In this document: piece by piece, positions 1 to 7,758 of the stretch
Layout: each line of letters opens with the position of its first letter
Position numbering within the stretch: the stretch's first letter is position 1
Assembly: GCA_031553685.1 (NCBI GenBank)
Contig: JAVBLE010000011.1
Span: 1-64,000 of the forward strand
Source: JAFGVL01 sp031553685
GTDB taxonomy: Bacteria > Bacteroidota > Bacteroidia > Bacteroidales > Paludibacteraceae
Direction: 5' to 3'
Length of the DNA: 64,000 nt
Position numbers and translations under genes: made by a program
Notes under the pieces: model-generated
Told to the model about the DNA's origin: nothing
What the model saw: the letters and a program-made list of their open reading frames with translations, nothing else
Databases searched by the model: none

Positions 1-540
1 AAGAAACAGGCGCGGCAGCATCATATTGAGCCAGTTGCTGTGGTAGTGCCCGTTTTCGCGGTTGTTTTTACGAAATAGCCCTTCTTTCATCAGGTAGCCT
101 TCTTCGTCTTTTTCGCCCACGCGCTTTTCGTAGTCTTCTAAATTTTCCTTAAAACGGTCGGGATAAATAAAACTGTCGTTGCCCGTGTTGTAAGGCGGAT
201 CAATGATAATGCACTTGATTTTGTTGTAATATGATTTTTGCAACACTTTCAACACTTCTAGATTTTCGCCTTCGATAAAAATATTTTCGGTGGCGTCGAA
301 ATTAACGGAAAGTTCAGGCTGGGGCTTCAAGGTAGCCGAAGTGCGTTCCTGCAAAATCTTGAACGCATCGGATTTTCCCGCCCAGTTGAGCGTATAGCGC
401 TCGTTGTGGAAGTAAATATCGTCGCAAAACGCTGCTTTGAATTTTTCCAAGTCAATCTTCCCTTCCGAAAAAATATTGGGGAACAACTCGCGTAGCGCTT
501 CTATGTTATCTTGTTGTATGTCAAGTGATTTTCCGTCCAT
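1..540 (-). CDS. Type III-like site-specific DNA methyltransferase (Mod), N-terminal part
   Basis: The first 180 residues of a DNA methyltransferase that runs off the left edge of the window. The reading frame opens with ATG at 538-540 and has no stop. The catalytic DPPY motif is at residues 114-117, followed by NTG, and before it lies a stretch (FDATENIFIEGENLEVLKVL) typical of the Mod subunits of type III restriction-modification systems and of related adenine-N6 methylases with beta-type motif order. The enzyme would transfer a methyl group from SAM to adenine in a specific site. A restriction (Res) partner, if present, lies outside the window, so the system type stays open. A TAnnTTTG promoter box lies 26 bp upstream of the start. 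Confidence is high for methyltransferase, moderate for type III. Confidence 0.85.
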   Translation of the reverse strand, partial: MDGKSLDIQQDNIEALRELFPNIFSEGKIDLEKFKAAFCDDIYFHNERYTLNWAGKSDAFKILQERTSATLKPQPELSVNFDATENIFIEGENLEVLKVLQKSYYNKIKCIIIDPPYNTGNDSFIYPDRFKENLEDYEKRVGEKDEEGYLMKEGLFRKNNRENGHYHSNWLNMMLPRLFL

Positions 541-565
541 TGGCTTTTAGAAAAAGAATAATCTA

Positions 566-573
566 CAAAAATA
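566..573 (-). promoter_or_regulatory. Promoter -7 box (TAnnTTTG) of the methyltransferase gene
   Basis: The minus strand reads TATTTTTG, matching the Bacteroidota -7 consensus TAnnTTTG, 26 bp upstream of the methyltransferase ATG. No clear -33 TTTG was identified. Confidence 0.5.
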
Positions 574-585
574 ACATTATTTTTA

Positions 586-628
586 ATAAAAAATCCTCTC
601 TTTCCACTATGTTTTGGAAGAGAGGATT
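586..628 (-). terminator. Intrinsic terminator of the sulfatase gene
   Basis: An inverted repeat (592-605 with 616-628, arms AATCCTCTCTT / GGAAGAGAGGATT) is followed on the minus strand by TTTTTATT. It lies about 20 bp past the sulfatase stop codon. Confidence 0.8.
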
Positions 629-649
629 CTTATTCAGATCACAAGCAAA

Positions 650-3079
650 TTATTGATTTTTCATCTTCGCTTCAAATTCTCTTTCTACATTGCTATAGCT
701 ATCTTTGGCTACATCGTAGATAACTTTCTTGATTTCGCCACCGGCGAATGGATATTTGTAAGTATAGCTTTTGCTTACAGGGTCGCCGGAGTCATATCCT
801 ACACAAAGTCCTTCAGCACTATTGAGTGTAAAGCGTCCGGCTTGTGTGCGGAATGGTGCTTCGGCTACCATTTTGTTGTCGATATAGAGTTTCATCGTAC
901 CCAAACACTCGGCTTTCGGTGTCATTTTATCTTTGATAAATTCTACCCCGATAATATGTTTGCCGGTAGGCATGGCGTAACTCAATTTTTGTACCGGATC
1001 AAGTCCCAAGAAATTGTATTCGAAGTTTACTTTATTATCTTTCAGATACATAGTATAACCGCCAAAGCGTGAACCTTGCGCTACAATAACTCCTTTAGCA
1101 CCGGCTTTCAAATCTACTTCAGCCAAAATTTTGAACGAACGGGCTGATGTACGAACAGCATTAGATTCTGGTACTTCACTTGTATTCGGATAGTAAGTGT
1201 AGCGACCATCAGCAGGTATTTTAGGGTCATACTCGTATTTGATATACTCAAGGATAGCAAGGTCGTTCAGCGGAAGTACATTGTATTTCTTGGCTTCTTC
1301 CATCCACAGTTTTTTCATTTCTTCTACTTTATCCGGATATTTTGCTGCTAAATCGGTCGATTGCGAACGGTCGACATCGGTGTGGTACAATTCCCATCTG
1401 TCTTTATCAAAATGACCTAAATTCGATGGCATTGGTCCATGTACAGCTGTAGCCATCCAGCCATCTTTCCAAATACCGCGCGTACCCAACATTTCGTAAT
1501 ATTGTACTTTCTTTTCGGTAGGCGCATTGGCATTATCGAAGCTCGAAACCATAGATACACCTGCCAGTGGAGTTTGTTTGATACCATGTACTACATCCGG
1601 CATTTTCACGCCGCAAGCTTCCAAAATGGTAGGAACGATGTCGGTAGCGTGATAGTATTGGCTGCGCAATTCGCCACGGGCTTTAATACCTTTGGGCCAA
1701 GAGATTACCAATGGGTCGCAAGTGCCACCACTATAACCTGAGTAGCGTTTAAACATCTTGTAAGGTGCCGAGAATGCTACTGCCCAACCGGTAGGATAGT
1801 GATTGTAGGCATCAGGACCACCCAATTTATCCATCATGGCGAGATTATTTTTAATATCGTCCGGATAAGAATTCAAGAAATAGTTTTCATTGATTGATCC
1901 GTTTGGACTACCTTCGCCCGAAGCGCCATTATCGGCAGCATAGATAACCAAAGTATTATCCAATTGTCCGGATTCTTCCAGATAATCGATCACACGACCC
2001 ACTTGAGCGTCGGTGTATTCCGAGAAGCCGGCAAACACTTCAGCCATGCGCGAGAACAGTTTCTTTTCTTCAGCCGAAAGCGTGTTCCATGGGCGTACCA
2101 TATCCAAGTCAGCCGTAACTCCTTTAGGCAATGGGTTTATTGGCGTTAGTTTGGTATCTTTTGGCAAAACGCCTTTATCGATCATGCGTTTAAGCACCCA
2201 TTCGCGGTAAGCATCGTAACCGGCATCAAATTTACCTTTATATTTGTCGATATATTCCTTTGGCGCTTGGTGTGGCGCATGGTTGGCGCCCGGGTTGTAC
2301 CACATGTACCAAGGTTTGTCGGGGCTTGCTTGTTTCGAGTCGCGGATATATTGGATAGCCTTGTCTGCCAAGTCTTTCGATAAGTGATAACCTTGTTCCG
2401 GCAAATACGGTTGTTCTATCGAGTGGTTATCTTCAACCAAGCCGGGGTACCATTGGCTACTTTCGGCGCCAACAAACCCGTAGAAACGGTCGAAGCCCAA
2501 TGCAAGAGGCCAATCTTGTTTAGAAGAACCCATACCGAAAGCATCTACAGGCACATTGTGATTTTTACCAATCCAGAATGTCGACCATCCGGCATCGCGC
2601 AAAACGGTGGCAATTGATGCGTTCGACTCCGGAATATGTCCGCTGTACCCAGGGAAACCGGTTGCCGACTCGGAAATGGAACCATACCCATTTTGGTGGT
2701 GATTCCGTCCGGTAAGCAAACACGAGCGCGTGGGCGACGAAACCGAAGTAGTGTGCCATTGCGTGTAAGTAATCCCATTGGCAGCCAATTTGTCCAAAGT
2801 AGGCATATTGACTGCACCACCGTAAGTTGACCAAGTTGCCTGACCGGTATCGTCGTACAACACAACCAGCACATTGGGTGCATCTTTGGGTGCCTTGGGG
2901 TAAAGGAAAGCATCCCAATCGGGTTTTGAATCACGAATATCAAGGTCAATCTTTCCCTTGAATTTTTCATCTTTGTCTTGTGCTCCCGAACTGGTGCAGG
3001 AATACAGACCGGCAGAGCAGATAGCTGTCGCAGCTAATATTGCCGAGCCTTGCGTTGGTTTCATAAATTTCTTTTTCAT
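650..3079 (-). CDS. Sulfatase (arylsulfatase family, Ser-type), lipoprotein
   Basis: An 809-residue formylglycine-dependent sulfatase that would hydrolyse sulfate esters outside the inner membrane. The N-terminus carries a hydrophobic stretch ending in LYSC (Cys28), a plausible lipobox. The calcium-site Asp pair is D76-D77. The activation motif is S-S-P-T-R (114-118) followed by LLTGR, so the residue to be converted to formylglycine is Ser114, not Cys. Such Ser-type enzymes need an anaerobic sulfatase-maturating radical-SAM enzyme, which is not in this window. A second metal-site motif (AADNGASGEGSP) lies in the central part. The last 150 or so residues resemble the beta-rich C-terminal domain of long AtsA-type arylsulfatases. 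It is the last gene of a minus-strand block with outer-membrane barrels and DUF1254 proteins, separated from them by about 1.1 kb of repeats. The substrate cannot be deduced. Confidence 0.92.
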   Translation of the reverse strand: MKKKFMKPTQGSAILAATAICSAGLYSCTSSGAQDKDEKFKGKIDLDIRDSKPDWDAFLYPKAPKDAPNVLVVLYDDTGQATWSTYGGAVNMPTLDKLAANGITYTQWHTTSVSSPTRSCLLTGRNHHQNGYGSISESATGFPGYSGHIPESNASIATVLRDAGWSTFWIGKNHNVPVDAFGMGSSKQDWPLALGFDRFYGFVGAESSQWYPGLVEDNHSIEQPYLPEQGYHLSKDLADKAIQYIRDSKQASPDKPWYMWYNPGANHAPHQAPKEYIDKYKGKFDAGYDAYREWVLKRMIDKGVLPKDTKLTPINPLPKGVTADLDMVRPWNTLSAEEKKLFSRMAEVFAGFSEYTDAQVGRVIDYLEESGQLDNTLVIYAADNGASGEGSPNGSINENYFLNSYPDDIKNNLAMMDKLGGPDAYNHYPTGWAVAFSAPYKMFKRYSGYSGGTCDPLVISWPKGIKARGELRSQYYHATDIVPTILEACGVKMPDVVHGIKQTPLAGVSMVSSFDNANAPTEKKVQYYEMLGTRGIWKDGWMATAVHGPMPSNLGHFDKDRWELYHTDVDRSQSTDLAAKYPDKVEEMKKLWMEEAKKYNVLPLNDLAILEYIKYEYDPKIPADGRYTYYPNTSEVPESNAVRTSARSFKILAEVDLKAGAKGVIVAQGSRFGGYTMYLKDNKVNFEYNFLGLDPVQKLSYAMPTGKHIIGVEFIKDKMTPKAECLGTMKLYIDNKMVAEAPFRTQAGRFTLNSAEGLCVGYDSGDPVSKSYTYKYPFAGGEIKKVIYDVAKDSYSNVEREFEAKMKNQ

Positions 3080-3115
3080 TTTGTTTTAAATTAAAATGTT
3101 TTTAATCCTAATTCC

Positions 3116-3136
3116 TTAGTACATGACAAAAAATAT
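3116..3136. repeat. Solo copy of TTAGTACATGAC terminal repeat
   Basis: TTAGTACATGACAAAAAA is the same ~18-bp sequence that forms the terminal inverted repeats of the MITE-like elements at 14351-14577 and 23938-24163. An inverted partner lies at 3795-3813, so the 42-bp array between them may sit inside one larger element. Confidence 0.6.
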
Positions 3137-3253
3137 TTGGGCGCGTCCCAGCTGCTTTCTATTCATGTTTAATAATAAAGTGTTGTTTTCTGCCTCAACA
3201 GATTGTAATGCCGAAATCTCGAATGTTATCATCTTTTACATAAGAAGCAACTT

Positions 3254-3540
3254 CTCAATTTTCGAGAGTCATAATCTGACACCGAAGAAAGCATTTCTCA
3301 ACTTCTGAGCGTTGTCATCTTTCGTGTCAGAAACACTCCTCAACTTTTGAGCGTTATCATCTTTCGTGTCAGAAATGATGCTCAACTTTTGAGAAATGCT
3401 ATCTTTTGCGTCAGAAATGATGCTCAACTTTTGAGAAATGGCATCTTTCGTGTCAGAAACACTCCTCAACTTTTGAGAAGTGCTATCTTTTGCGTCAGAA
3501 AATGGCACTCATGTTTTGAGAAATGCTATCTGACAGTGTG
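3254..3540. repeat. 42-bp tandem repeat array 1 (about 7 units)
   Basis: Units start with CTCAACTTTTGAG, itself an interrupted palindrome, at 3297, 3339, 3381, 3423 and 3465 (exact 42-bp period). A diverged unit starts at 3254 and a last one at 3508. Unit bodies alternate between two versions (one ending GAAATGATG, the other GAAACACTC). Because 42 is a multiple of three, the minus strand stays open and reads as a 14-residue repeat (pattern SDxKDxxxQKLxxx). It has no plausible upstream signals, so I treat it as a repeat, not a gene. Confidence 0.85.
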
Positions 3541-3746
3541 AAGACAGCTTGTCCTAACTATTGCCAATCTAATTATATGAGAAGGGTTTAGTATCTGTTG
3601 GTGTTTTAAAAAATGAATGTAATTAATCTTCGTGTCTTCATGCCTTCTTGTCTTTGTGTTAATTAATAAAGGCGCTTGCGCGAAAAATAAACATGAAGTC
3701 ACGAAAACAAAAAGAAAGAAGTAATTTAAAATTCAGATTAAATTTC

Positions 3747-3815
3747 CTGAGTACATGACAAAAATAAAAATTTTGCTTTTCATACAATAAAATTCATTTT
3801 TTGTCATATACTAAA
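3747..3815. repeat. Short hairpin made of two inverted TACATGACAAAAA repeats
   Basis: GAGTACATGACAAAAAT at 3750 and its inverse (ATTTTTTGTCATATACTAA, from 3795) form a ~65-bp element. It looks like a minimal, internally deleted version of the MITE-like family found at 14.4 and 23.9 kb. Confidence 0.6.
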
Positions 3816-3869
3816 TTCTAATTCTCATTATATAAGCCTCTAAATGAGGTTAAAATAATTTCTATTTTC

Positions 3870-4155
3870 GGTTCTACCGTTTTTTTGTGTGGAAAAGCAT
3901 ATTGTTTATAGTTATTGCAGCACCAATTGTAAATAGCAGATGCGTAGCATCATAATCTTTGTAGCCGTGTGGCGTAATCCCACGGGGTAAAATGCAAATA
4001 CAAGATAGAACCGCGTAGCGGTGAAACAACAGTGAACATAGGCAAACAATTTCGATCCGTTTTTATGTGTCGCCGCTACGCGGCTCACTTGTGGATGTTT
4101 CTTTATCCGTAGGCTTACGCCACACGGCTACAAAGATTGCGCTGCTATGCAGCTT
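3870..4155. mobile_element. Palindromic MITE-like element B, copy 1 (degenerate)
   Basis: The left end (TTCTACCGTTTTTTTGTGTG) matches the end of copy 2 at 5899-6166. The inner arms (3954-3985 and 4107-4138, 32 nt with two mismatches) and the CCGCGTAGCGG / CCGCTACGCGG pair match copy 2. The right terminal repeat is not recognisable. No coding capacity. The two copies bracket the pair of outer-membrane protein genes. Confidence 0.7.
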
Positions 4156-4183
4156 AAAAAATCAAAATTTATTTTACCATTTT

Positions 4184-4999
4184 TTATTCTGTAAAAATAA
4201 TCTGCAATTGCGCTATCGCCATCCAGTTGCCTACGCCTTCGGGTGCAACGGCGTTGTAGAAAGCTTGCATGGCAGGGCTGTAATAAAATTTGCCTATCTT
4301 CAGCATTTTTCCAAATCCGCCACCAATGGGCACTGTCCATCGGTTATCTGTAGCGGCAAGCCAGTTGGCAGTAATGGTTGCGTTGCTTTCCAGGTACCAG
4401 CCTTTGGGGAAATTGTAATAAGCCACATATTGCGCGTTGAACATATTCACCTTGTTGACACCTTCGCCACCCAGCGACCAGAAGTTCTGTGCCACTACGC
4501 CGCCCGAAAATTTACTTCCATTATAATAAATCAGTGCGGCAGGTCCCATGCTCAGGCGGTTGCTGCCCAATTCGGGCGCAGTGCGTGTAGGAATTTGCAA
4601 GGTAGGTCCTACACCCCAAACCCAAGGCGTTTTAGGTTTTGAAGCAGGGCGTATAAAAGCATTGAACAAAATATTTCCCAACCCGAAGGTTTTATCTCCG
4701 CCCGGCTCCAACGCCGGAAGCCATTGGAAAGGAATGATGGTATAGGTGTTTATCCTCACTTTGCCTATTGTAAAGGGCAGCACGGGCTGCACCGAAAACG
4801 AATTGGCATTGCCTTCGCCTACCGGGACAGTTATATTTTGCAAAAAAACGCTTTTGAAACCGCTCAACGGGTTTTGTTTTTCCTTAACCATCTCCTCCAA
4901 GCTAAGCCCGCTCTTTTGTTTACTGTCCGTATCCTGCGCCCAGCTTTTCAAACTGAATAACAGGGCGACGGATAAAATGATCATTAATTTAGTTTTCAT
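4184..4999 (-). CDS. Outer-membrane beta-barrel protein of transporter/MetA-pathway type
   Basis: A 271-residue protein with a Sec signal peptide (cleavage near SWAQ, residue 22). Its body alternates polar and hydrophobic residues and is rich in Gly and aromatics, ending in ...QIIFTE as expected of an outer-membrane barrel. It is clearly paralogous to the next gene upstream (5054-5875): shared PVVPF/PVLPF-type, FGLGNI/GLSDLD-type and VWGVGP/VWGVGA segments in the same order. The family resembles barrels annotated as transporter, neuromedin U-like or Phenol_MetA_deg proteins, which often sit beside sulfatases and DUF1254 proteins, but the transported compound is unknown. The spacing of 54 bp to the upstream paralogue suggests one transcript. 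Family assignment is from recall of motif style only. Confidence 0.7.
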   Translation of the reverse strand: MKTKLMIILSVALLFSLKSWAQDTDSKQKSGLSLEEMVKEKQNPLSGFKSVFLQNITVPVGEGNANSFSVQPVLPFTIGKVRINTYTIIPFQWLPALEPGGDKTFGLGNILFNAFIRPASKPKTPWVWGVGPTLQIPTRTAPELGSNRLSMGPAALIYYNGSKFSGGVVAQNFWSLGGEGVNKVNMFNAQYVAYYNFPKGWYLESNATITANWLAATDNRWTVPIGGGFGKMLKIGKFYYSPAMQAFYNAVAPEGVGNWMAIAQLQIIFTE

Positions 5000-5053
5000 C
5001 GGTCTGTTTATTTATAGTCAAGGTTTCATTTTAACTGAATCCCTGTCTTTAAT

Positions 5054-5875
5054 TCATTTTTTTACATAAGCAATGTGTTTCAACAGCATGGTAAATGTAA
5101 GGCTCACTCCCCATTTAGGACCGGTATCGGGCGCCTTGACATAGTAAATGCCATCAAGGTCAATGTTTCCTATCCACTTTTTACCCATTTTGAATACTTG
5201 ACTTGTACCAAACCGTAAGGGAATAATGTGTTCATCACTCTTCCAGTCGAAAGTAGATTCGCTCTCAACCTTCAGTCCAAAGCCATTTTCAAAAGTATAA
5301 TCTATCCAGGGATTGACGAAGGCATAGCTCACATCCGGCCGGTCGGGGCTTCCGGCATAACTCCACGCCTGTCTCAACAGCAAACCAAAAGTCCAGCTTT
5401 TTGTCTGTTTAAGACCCAGTAGCGAAGGTCCTGCTGTCCATTTACCGTTTCCCAGCAAGGTGTTCGTTGCTGTTGGGAAGTCGAGGGCGGCGCCCACCCC
5501 CCATACAAATCCATGAGCAGGGTGCATTGGGGAGAGAAAGCCCGTTATGTCCAAATCGCTTAGCCCTGTGGGACCATTACCCTCCACGCCGTTGTACTCA
5601 TTCGCTACAAATGACAGTGTGCTGCGGGTATTAATTTTCCAATTTGCATTCAAAATAAAAGGCACTACAGGCTCTGCTTTGAGGGTATAGCGCAACTGGT
5701 TATCGACATCGCCAACTTCAAAATCATTGTGCACCGGTATCCGGTAGAGTAACGACACAGGGTTTTTGATTGCCCGGGCAATGTCACCCAGCGAATGTTG
5801 TGCCTTTTTTTCTTCTTGTGCAAAAGAATATGTAGACAGGCACAAAGCGGTTAAACTTAAAATAAACTTTTTCAT
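5054..5875 (-). CDS. Outer-membrane beta-barrel protein, paralogue of 4184-4999
   Basis: A 273-residue protein with a signal peptide (MKKFILSL...YSFAQ) and barrel-like body. It shares with its downstream neighbour the motif order: a hydrophobic strand around PVVPFIL, GLSDLDITGFLSP, then FVWGVGAALDFPTAT. Both therefore likely come from a tandem duplication and occupy the outer membrane. A third, more distant relative lies at 12410-13201 in the same block. Palindromic element copies flank the pair on both sides. The likely role is passage of a small, perhaps aromatic or sulfated, compound across the outer membrane. That is inference from company, not from motifs. Confidence 0.7.
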   Translation of the reverse strand: MKKFILSLTALCLSTYSFAQEEKKAQHSLGDIARAIKNPVSLLYRIPVHNDFEVGDVDNQLRYTLKAEPVVPFILNANWKINTRSTLSFVANEYNGVEGNGPTGLSDLDITGFLSPMHPAHGFVWGVGAALDFPTATNTLLGNGKWTAGPSLLGLKQTKSWTFGLLLRQAWSYAGSPDRPDVSYAFVNPWIDYTFENGFGLKVESESTFDWKSDEHIIPLRFGTSQVFKMGKKWIGNIDLDGIYYVKAPDTGPKWGVSLTFTMLLKHIAYVKK

Positions 5876-5898
5876 GCGCCCATAATTTTATTTTTATG

Positions 5899-6166
5899 CT
5901 TTACCGTTTTTTGTGTGGAATGCTAAAATAAATTTTGGTTTTTAGCTGCATCGCAGCGCAATCTTTGTAGCCGTGTGGCGTAAGCCCACGGGGGTAAAAA
6001 GCAAATACAAAAAAGAACCGCGTAGCGGTGAAACAATAGTATGTATCGCCGCTACGCGGCTCGTTTATCGGATGTTTCTTTATCCGTGGGCTTACGCCAC
6101 ACGGCTACAAAGATTGCGCTGCTCTGCAGCTAAATTTATTTATTTCCACACGAAAGACGGTAGAAC
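5899..6166. mobile_element. Palindromic MITE-like element B, copy 2 (intact)
   Basis: A 268-bp element. Outer inverted ends are TACCGTTTTTTGTGTGGAA (from about 5902) and TTCCACACGAAAGACGGTA. The inner arms 5953-5991 and 6084-6122 are perfectly complementary over 39 nt, extended by AGCTGCA/TGCAGCT, and an inner CCGCGTAGCGG (6018-6028) pairs with 6049-6059. No open frame of its own. The size and long palindrome suggest a non-autonomous mobile element. No target duplication was confirmed. Confidence 0.75.
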
Positions 6167-6254
6167 CTATTTTCATTTACTCCTTATGTTGGATACTGGT
6201 TTCTTCCTGTTGATTGCGATTTTCAATTGTATCCTGAGCTTTGTGTGGGTATAT

Positions 6255-7709
6255 TTATTTCACTTCTTCAAAATCGCCCGGTTTCCAGCTTCCGTCAAAT
6301 GCAGGCGCTTCGGGTCCATAGATACGGAAGTACGAGAACCAGCCTTTGTTCGGAAGGGTTTGTATCCAAACGCCTTCTTTGCCTTCGGGAGCTTTAGGCC
6401 CGAAATACAAATCGACTGTTGCGCCTGTTTGGTCTTTCAATTCGAACATGGAGCGCAAGGCGGCTTTGTTTTGTTCGGTGGCAATTTCGCTGCGGGTTTC
6501 GTTGTCGTAAATCGTTATCGACCAGAATAATTTTGCCGGAACAGGTAGCGGAACGGTCAACTTGTAGGTTTTGCTTCCATCGAGGTATTTTCCTGCATTG
6601 TCCTTCAGTCCTAACCAATATAACGAACCGGCACCCGGTGCGCGGTTGAACATGGCGGGCGATTCGATTTGCGCTTGGTAGAACCATTTTTCGCGGGCAT
6701 AGAGGTCAACATAGTTTGGGGTGTTGAATTTTCCGTCGCCGGCATAGCGCAATACTGCCCATTCCCATTGGCGGTCTTTCCACACAATGCGATCGGCGCT
6801 ACGATCGGCAAAGGACTGCACGCGCATAATAGCATTTGCCGTTACGGCAGCTTTTTCGAGTATGGCTTTCATACGGGCATCGGGATTGAACGGTTTCCCT
6901 TTTTCAATACCCAGTTGGGCCAATTCGCCATACCATGTGCGATATTCGGGATTTGCCGGCTCTTCGTTGATAAATTTAGCCAGGCGTTCCCAGTACCCAA
7001 TGTTGTTCTCCCAGCGAACGGGTGTGAAATCACCCGGTTTGTCGTTCAGGTTTATCCAGCTGACTTCGGCAGAAGGTTTTCCCAACGGATATACCTTGAC
7101 AGATCTCATTAACTTTTCTCCGGTGTCAGGATTATTGTCCAACGGAATAGCGCGTAGCAGCACTAACACTTGGTTTGTCGTTGATTTTCCTGCATAATAT
7201 CCTTCAGGAACTTGTCCGGTATAATTTGGCGGCAGGATGATATGCTTGCCGCCTTTGCCTTTATCGGGACCGGGCATGCCGATATCCATTACCCATAACT
7301 GGTTCATATCGTTCACAGCCGACATAATAGGTCCGGCAGGCACTTCAATTACGATTGGACCATTGGTAAGGTCGAGCGGAAGCCCGGCATAACGGGTATC
7401 CGAATTGGGTGTGAAAACAATCTGTGCCGGTGCGCCGTCCATAATGGCAAAAGTTTGGTTGGGCACGCATCCGGCTGTAATGTTTCCATCCCAAGTAGCC
7501 AAAATAGATACTGTCGGATAGAAAAAACGGTAAGTTTGGATAGCGCGGTTTAAGTCCGCCTCATCGTATGCTTTCTGAATGGTGGCTTCGGTCGGATAAC
7601 CGTTTACAAATTCGTAACCGCCGGCTGCGTCAGCCTTGGTACATTTTTCCTTGTTGCACGATGCCAATAGCATGACTGGCAATAATGCGAATAAAAATAC
7701 TTTTTTCAT
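6255..7709 (-). CDS. DUF1254/DUF1214 domain lipoprotein A
   Basis: A 484-residue lipoprotein (lipobox LLASC, Cys18). The N-terminal half is a DUF1254 domain: TPNSDTRY at 100-107, then a LDLTNGPIVIEVP strand and a DKGKGGKHIILPPNYTG loop. The C-terminal half is DUF1214-like: YKLTVPLPVPAKLFWSITIYD, then VDLYFGPKAPEGKEG and a closing FRIYGPEAPAFDGSWKPGD. The two domains form a beta-sandwich family of unknown biochemical role found in many bacteria. It is the most downstream of four tandem paralogues (6255-12161). Its leader peptide is almost identical, at DNA level too, to that of the gene at 9276-10706 although the bodies differ, a sign of recent duplication or gene conversion. Confidence 0.85.
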   Translation of the reverse strand: MKKVFLFALLPVMLLASCNKEKCTKADAAGGYEFVNGYPTEATIQKAYDEADLNRAIQTYRFFYPTVSILATWDGNITAGCVPNQTFAIMDGAPAQIVFTPNSDTRYAGLPLDLTNGPIVIEVPAGPIMSAVNDMNQLWVMDIGMPGPDKGKGGKHIILPPNYTGQVPEGYYAGKSTTNQVLVLLRAIPLDNNPDTGEKLMRSVKVYPLGKPSAEVSWINLNDKPGDFTPVRWENNIGYWERLAKFINEEPANPEYRTWYGELAQLGIEKGKPFNPDARMKAILEKAAVTANAIMRVQSFADRSADRIVWKDRQWEWAVLRYAGDGKFNTPNYVDLYAREKWFYQAQIESPAMFNRAPGAGSLYWLGLKDNAGKYLDGSKTYKLTVPLPVPAKLFWSITIYDNETRSEIATEQNKAALRSMFELKDQTGATVDLYFGPKAPEGKEGVWIQTLPNKGWFSYFRIYGPEAPAFDGSWKPGDFEEVK

Positions 7710-7758
7710 TTTGTTTTTATTTAAAATACAAATGCTTTGTTTATTTGTTAGTTAAAAT

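Noticed and set aside
3269..3508. Open minus-strand frame with a 14-residue repeat
   Set aside because: It is produced by the 42-bp array, which has no internal stops by virtue of its period. No promoter box, signal sequence or known domain.
3254..3540. Possible CRISPR array
   Set aside because: Units are contiguous at 42 bp without unique spacers, and no cas gene is nearby. The same holds for 20342-20735.
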